A DNA stretch of 64,000 nt from Pseudomonas putida (GTDB lineage Bacteria; Pseudomonadota; Gammaproteobacteria; Pseudomonadales; Pseudomonadaceae): contig NZ_CP029693.1 in the NCBI RefSeq assembly GCF_003228315.1, positions 1,302,001 to 1,366,000 of the forward strand, read 5' to 3'. This document shows, in pieces, positions 62,667 through 64,000 of the stretch. The stretch's first letter is position 1, and the number at the start of each line of letters is the position of its first letter. The notes below the pieces were generated by a model. It made no database searches. It was not told the DNA's origin and saw only the letters and a list, made by a program, of their open reading frames with translations. The translations under genes were made by a program, and so were the position numbers.

Positions 62667-63371
62667 ATGATCAAGCGTATTGCGCAAACCGCAGGTTTCA
62701 CCGGGTTGCTGGCGGCCCTGCTGCTGACCCTGCTGCAGAGCTTCTGGGTCGCCCCGCTGATTCTGCAGGCCGAGACCTACGAAAAATCCGAACCGGCGGC
62801 CGTTGAAGTCCATGAACACGCCGCCGGCACCGCCGCGCACACCCACGACGCCGAAGCCTGGGAGCCGGAAGACGGCTGGCAGCGCGTGCTGTCGACCACG
62901 GGTGGCAATCTGGTAGTGGCTGTTGGTTTTGCCCTGATGCTCGCCGGTCTCTACACCCTGCGTGCACCGACCAAGACCTCTCAGGGCCTGCTCTGGGGCC
63001 TGGCCGGTTACGCCACCTTCGTGCTGGCGCCTACCCTTGGCCTGCCGCCTGAGTTGCCGGGCACCGCCGCTGCCGATCTGGCGCAACGTCAACTGTGGTG
63101 GGTTGGCACCGCCGCTTCCACCGCCGTCGGTATCGCACTAATCGTGTTCAGCCGGCATTGGCTGATGAAAGTGCTGGGCGTGGCGATTCTGGCCGTGCCC
63201 CATGTGATTGGCGCCCCGCAACCGGAAGTGCATTCGATGCTCGCTCCGGAAGCACTGGAGGCGCAGTTCAAAATCGCTTCGCAACTGACCAACGTCGCGT
63301 TCTGGCTGGCCCTTGGCCTGATCAGCGCCTGGCTGTTCCGCCGCAAAAGCGAAGGTCAATACCACGCATGA
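62667..63371 (+). CDS. cbtA: CbtA: cobalt transporter membrane subunit
   Basis: 234 residues with about five membrane helices, matching the CbtA family. Characteristic parts: the N-terminal FTGLLAALLLTLLQSFWVAPLIL, a His-containing loop (VHEHAAGTAAHTHDAE), PTLGLPPELPGT and AVPHVIGAPQPEVHS near the third and fourth helices. The ATG at 62667 is used; the longer frame overlaps cbtB. It overlaps cobE by 4 bases. Confidence 0.93.
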   Translation: MIKRIAQTAGFTGLLAALLLTLLQSFWVAPLILQAETYEKSEPAAVEVHEHAAGTAAHTHDAEAWEPEDGWQRVLSTTGGNLVVAVGFALMLAGLYTLRAPTKTSQGLLWGLAGYATFVLAPTLGLPPELPGTAAADLAQRQLWWVGTAASTAVGIALIVFSRHWLMKVLGVAILAVPHVIGAPQPEVHSMLAPEALEAQFKIASQLTNVAFWLALGLISAWLFRRKSEGQYHA

Positions 63372-63793
63372 CCGATGCTGGCACAGCGCCGACCCTGGTG
63401 GTCGGCCTGGGCTGCCAGCGGGGCTGCCCTGTCAGTACGCTGCGGGCGCTGCTGGATCAGGCACTGCAGGCACACCAGATTGAGTTGCATCAGATCAAGG
63501 CCCTGGCCAGCATCGACTTGAAACGCGATGAACCGGCGTTGACCGAACTGGCCGAACAACTTGGCCTACCGGTGTCGTTTTTCAGCAGCGCGCAATTGAC
63601 GCCCTACCAATCGCTGCTCAGCCACCACTCGCAGATCGCTTTCGAACGCACCGGCTGCTATGGCGTGGCGGAAAGCGCGGCGCTGGCACTGGCCGAGCAA
63701 TTGGCCGACGCACCGGCAACACTGCTGGTTCCACGGCAAAAATATGCCCAGGCAACCTTGGCGTTGGCCTGCGCGCCCCGAATTCCCCGATAA
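63368..63793 (+). CDS. cobE: CobE / CbiG C-terminal-like cobalamin biosynthesis protein
   Basis: 141 residues. It starts MTDAGTAPTLVVGLGCQRGC, and the GLGCQRGCP and FFSSAQLTPYQS segments match CobE/CbiG-C proteins of cobalamin synthesis. In aerobic B12 producers CobE has an uncertain role around precorrin ring contraction or acetaldehyde release. It overlaps cbtA by ATGA and is followed 70 bases later by cobM. Confidence 0.9.
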   Translation: MTDAGTAPTLVVGLGCQRGCPVSTLRALLDQALQAHQIELHQIKALASIDLKRDEPALTELAEQLGLPVSFFSSAQLTPYQSLLSHHSQIAFERTGCYGVAESAALALAEQLADAPATLLVPRQKYAQATLALACAPRIPR

Positions 63794-63863
63794 TCCTCGC
63801 CTTCGATCATGAGCAATCTTCATCTGAAGCCTGCCTGACCCTCTTTTCTGACAGGAGCTGACG

Positions 63864-64000
63864 ATGACCGTCTACTTCATTGGCGCCGGCCCCGGCGATC
63901 CGGAACTGATCACCGTCAAGGGCCAGCGATTGATTCGCAGCTGCCCGGTGATCATCTATGCCGGCTCGCTGGTACCCACCGCTGTACTGGAAGGCCATAG
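63864..64000 (+). CDS. cobM: Precorrin-4 C11-methyltransferase, N-terminal part (cut by window edge)
   Basis: 45 codons from ATG 63864 to the window end: [20 protein letters not shown] and onward, IIYAGSLVP. This is the SAM-dependent tetrapyrrole methyltransferase N-terminus with the [11 protein letters not shown] motif; YAGSLVP is characteristic of CobM/CbiF, which methylates C11 of precorrin-4. AGGAG eight bases before the start. The rest lies outside the window. Confidence 0.92.
   Translation, partial: MTVYFIGAGPGDPELITVKGQRLIRSCPVIIYAGSLVPTAVLEGH

Overview
The window is a 64 kb piece of a Pseudomonas chromosome, most likely from the P. fluorescens species complex. The evidence is the conserved gacA-uvrC-pgsA-tRNA(Gly)-tRNA(Cys)-tRNA(Leu) block, many Pseudomonas-type REP pairs (core GCGAGCAGGCTCGCTCC or GCGGGCAAGCCTTGCTCC), high GC content, and a clear difference between core genes and the left-end prophage. 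No taxonomic search could be run.

Left end (1-8740) is the integration/immunity arm of a lambda-like prophage. A divergent CI/Cro switch is centred at 2339-2425. Leftward genes are Cro, a CII-family protein, a TraR/DksA zinc finger and a prim-pol replication protein cut by the window edge. Rightward genes are a row of small, mostly overlapping early genes (dNMP kinase, KilAC-like, PrtN-like, DUF2303, HD hydrolase, DUF4224) ending in a tyrosine integrase. The integrase abuts the 3' end of tRNA-Leu(UAA), the probable attachment site.

The core block (8738-16586) holds three tRNAs, pgsA, uvrC, gacA, a GNAT enzyme, a class I DAHP synthase preceded by two aromatic-rich leader ORFs and a strong attenuator-like terminator, a lipase and a small parvulin. 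A yejABEF-type peptide ABC importer follows (16674-22221). Next comes a 3-hydroxybutyrate catabolic locus (22384-28343): a sigma-54 activator, GntP permease, 3-hydroxybutyrate dehydrogenase and acetoacetyl-CoA synthetase, with a good -24/-12 promoter and two palindromic candidate activator sites. Then come a PilT/PilU ATPase, a hybrid histidine kinase and a second parvulin.

32709-39377 is a minus-strand gene set for uptake and breakdown of an amino acid, probably D-configured: PfkB kinase, D-threonine-aldolase-like PLP deaminase, IclR regulator, RidA and a four-gene polar amino acid ABC importer. A RelE/Phd toxin-antitoxin pair separates it from a five-gene, translationally overlapping operon wecB-nfrB-nfrA-ybcH-dgc (40486-48934). 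By homology with the E. coli phage N4 receptor system, this should make and export a ManNAc-type glycan under c-di-GMP control, with its own diguanylate cyclase. It is the most interesting system here.

The right part contains a TerC/CBS protein, a divergent LysR/MFS pair, an OYE-like flavin oxidoreductase and a cobalamin region. Leftward cobW-cobN-chlI-VWA and rightward cbtB-cbtA-cobE-cobM diverge from a space holding two oppositely oriented cobalamin riboswitches. CobN carries an in-frame REP pair (29 extra codons). At least 13 REP pairs are scattered over the chromosomal part and none is in the prophage.
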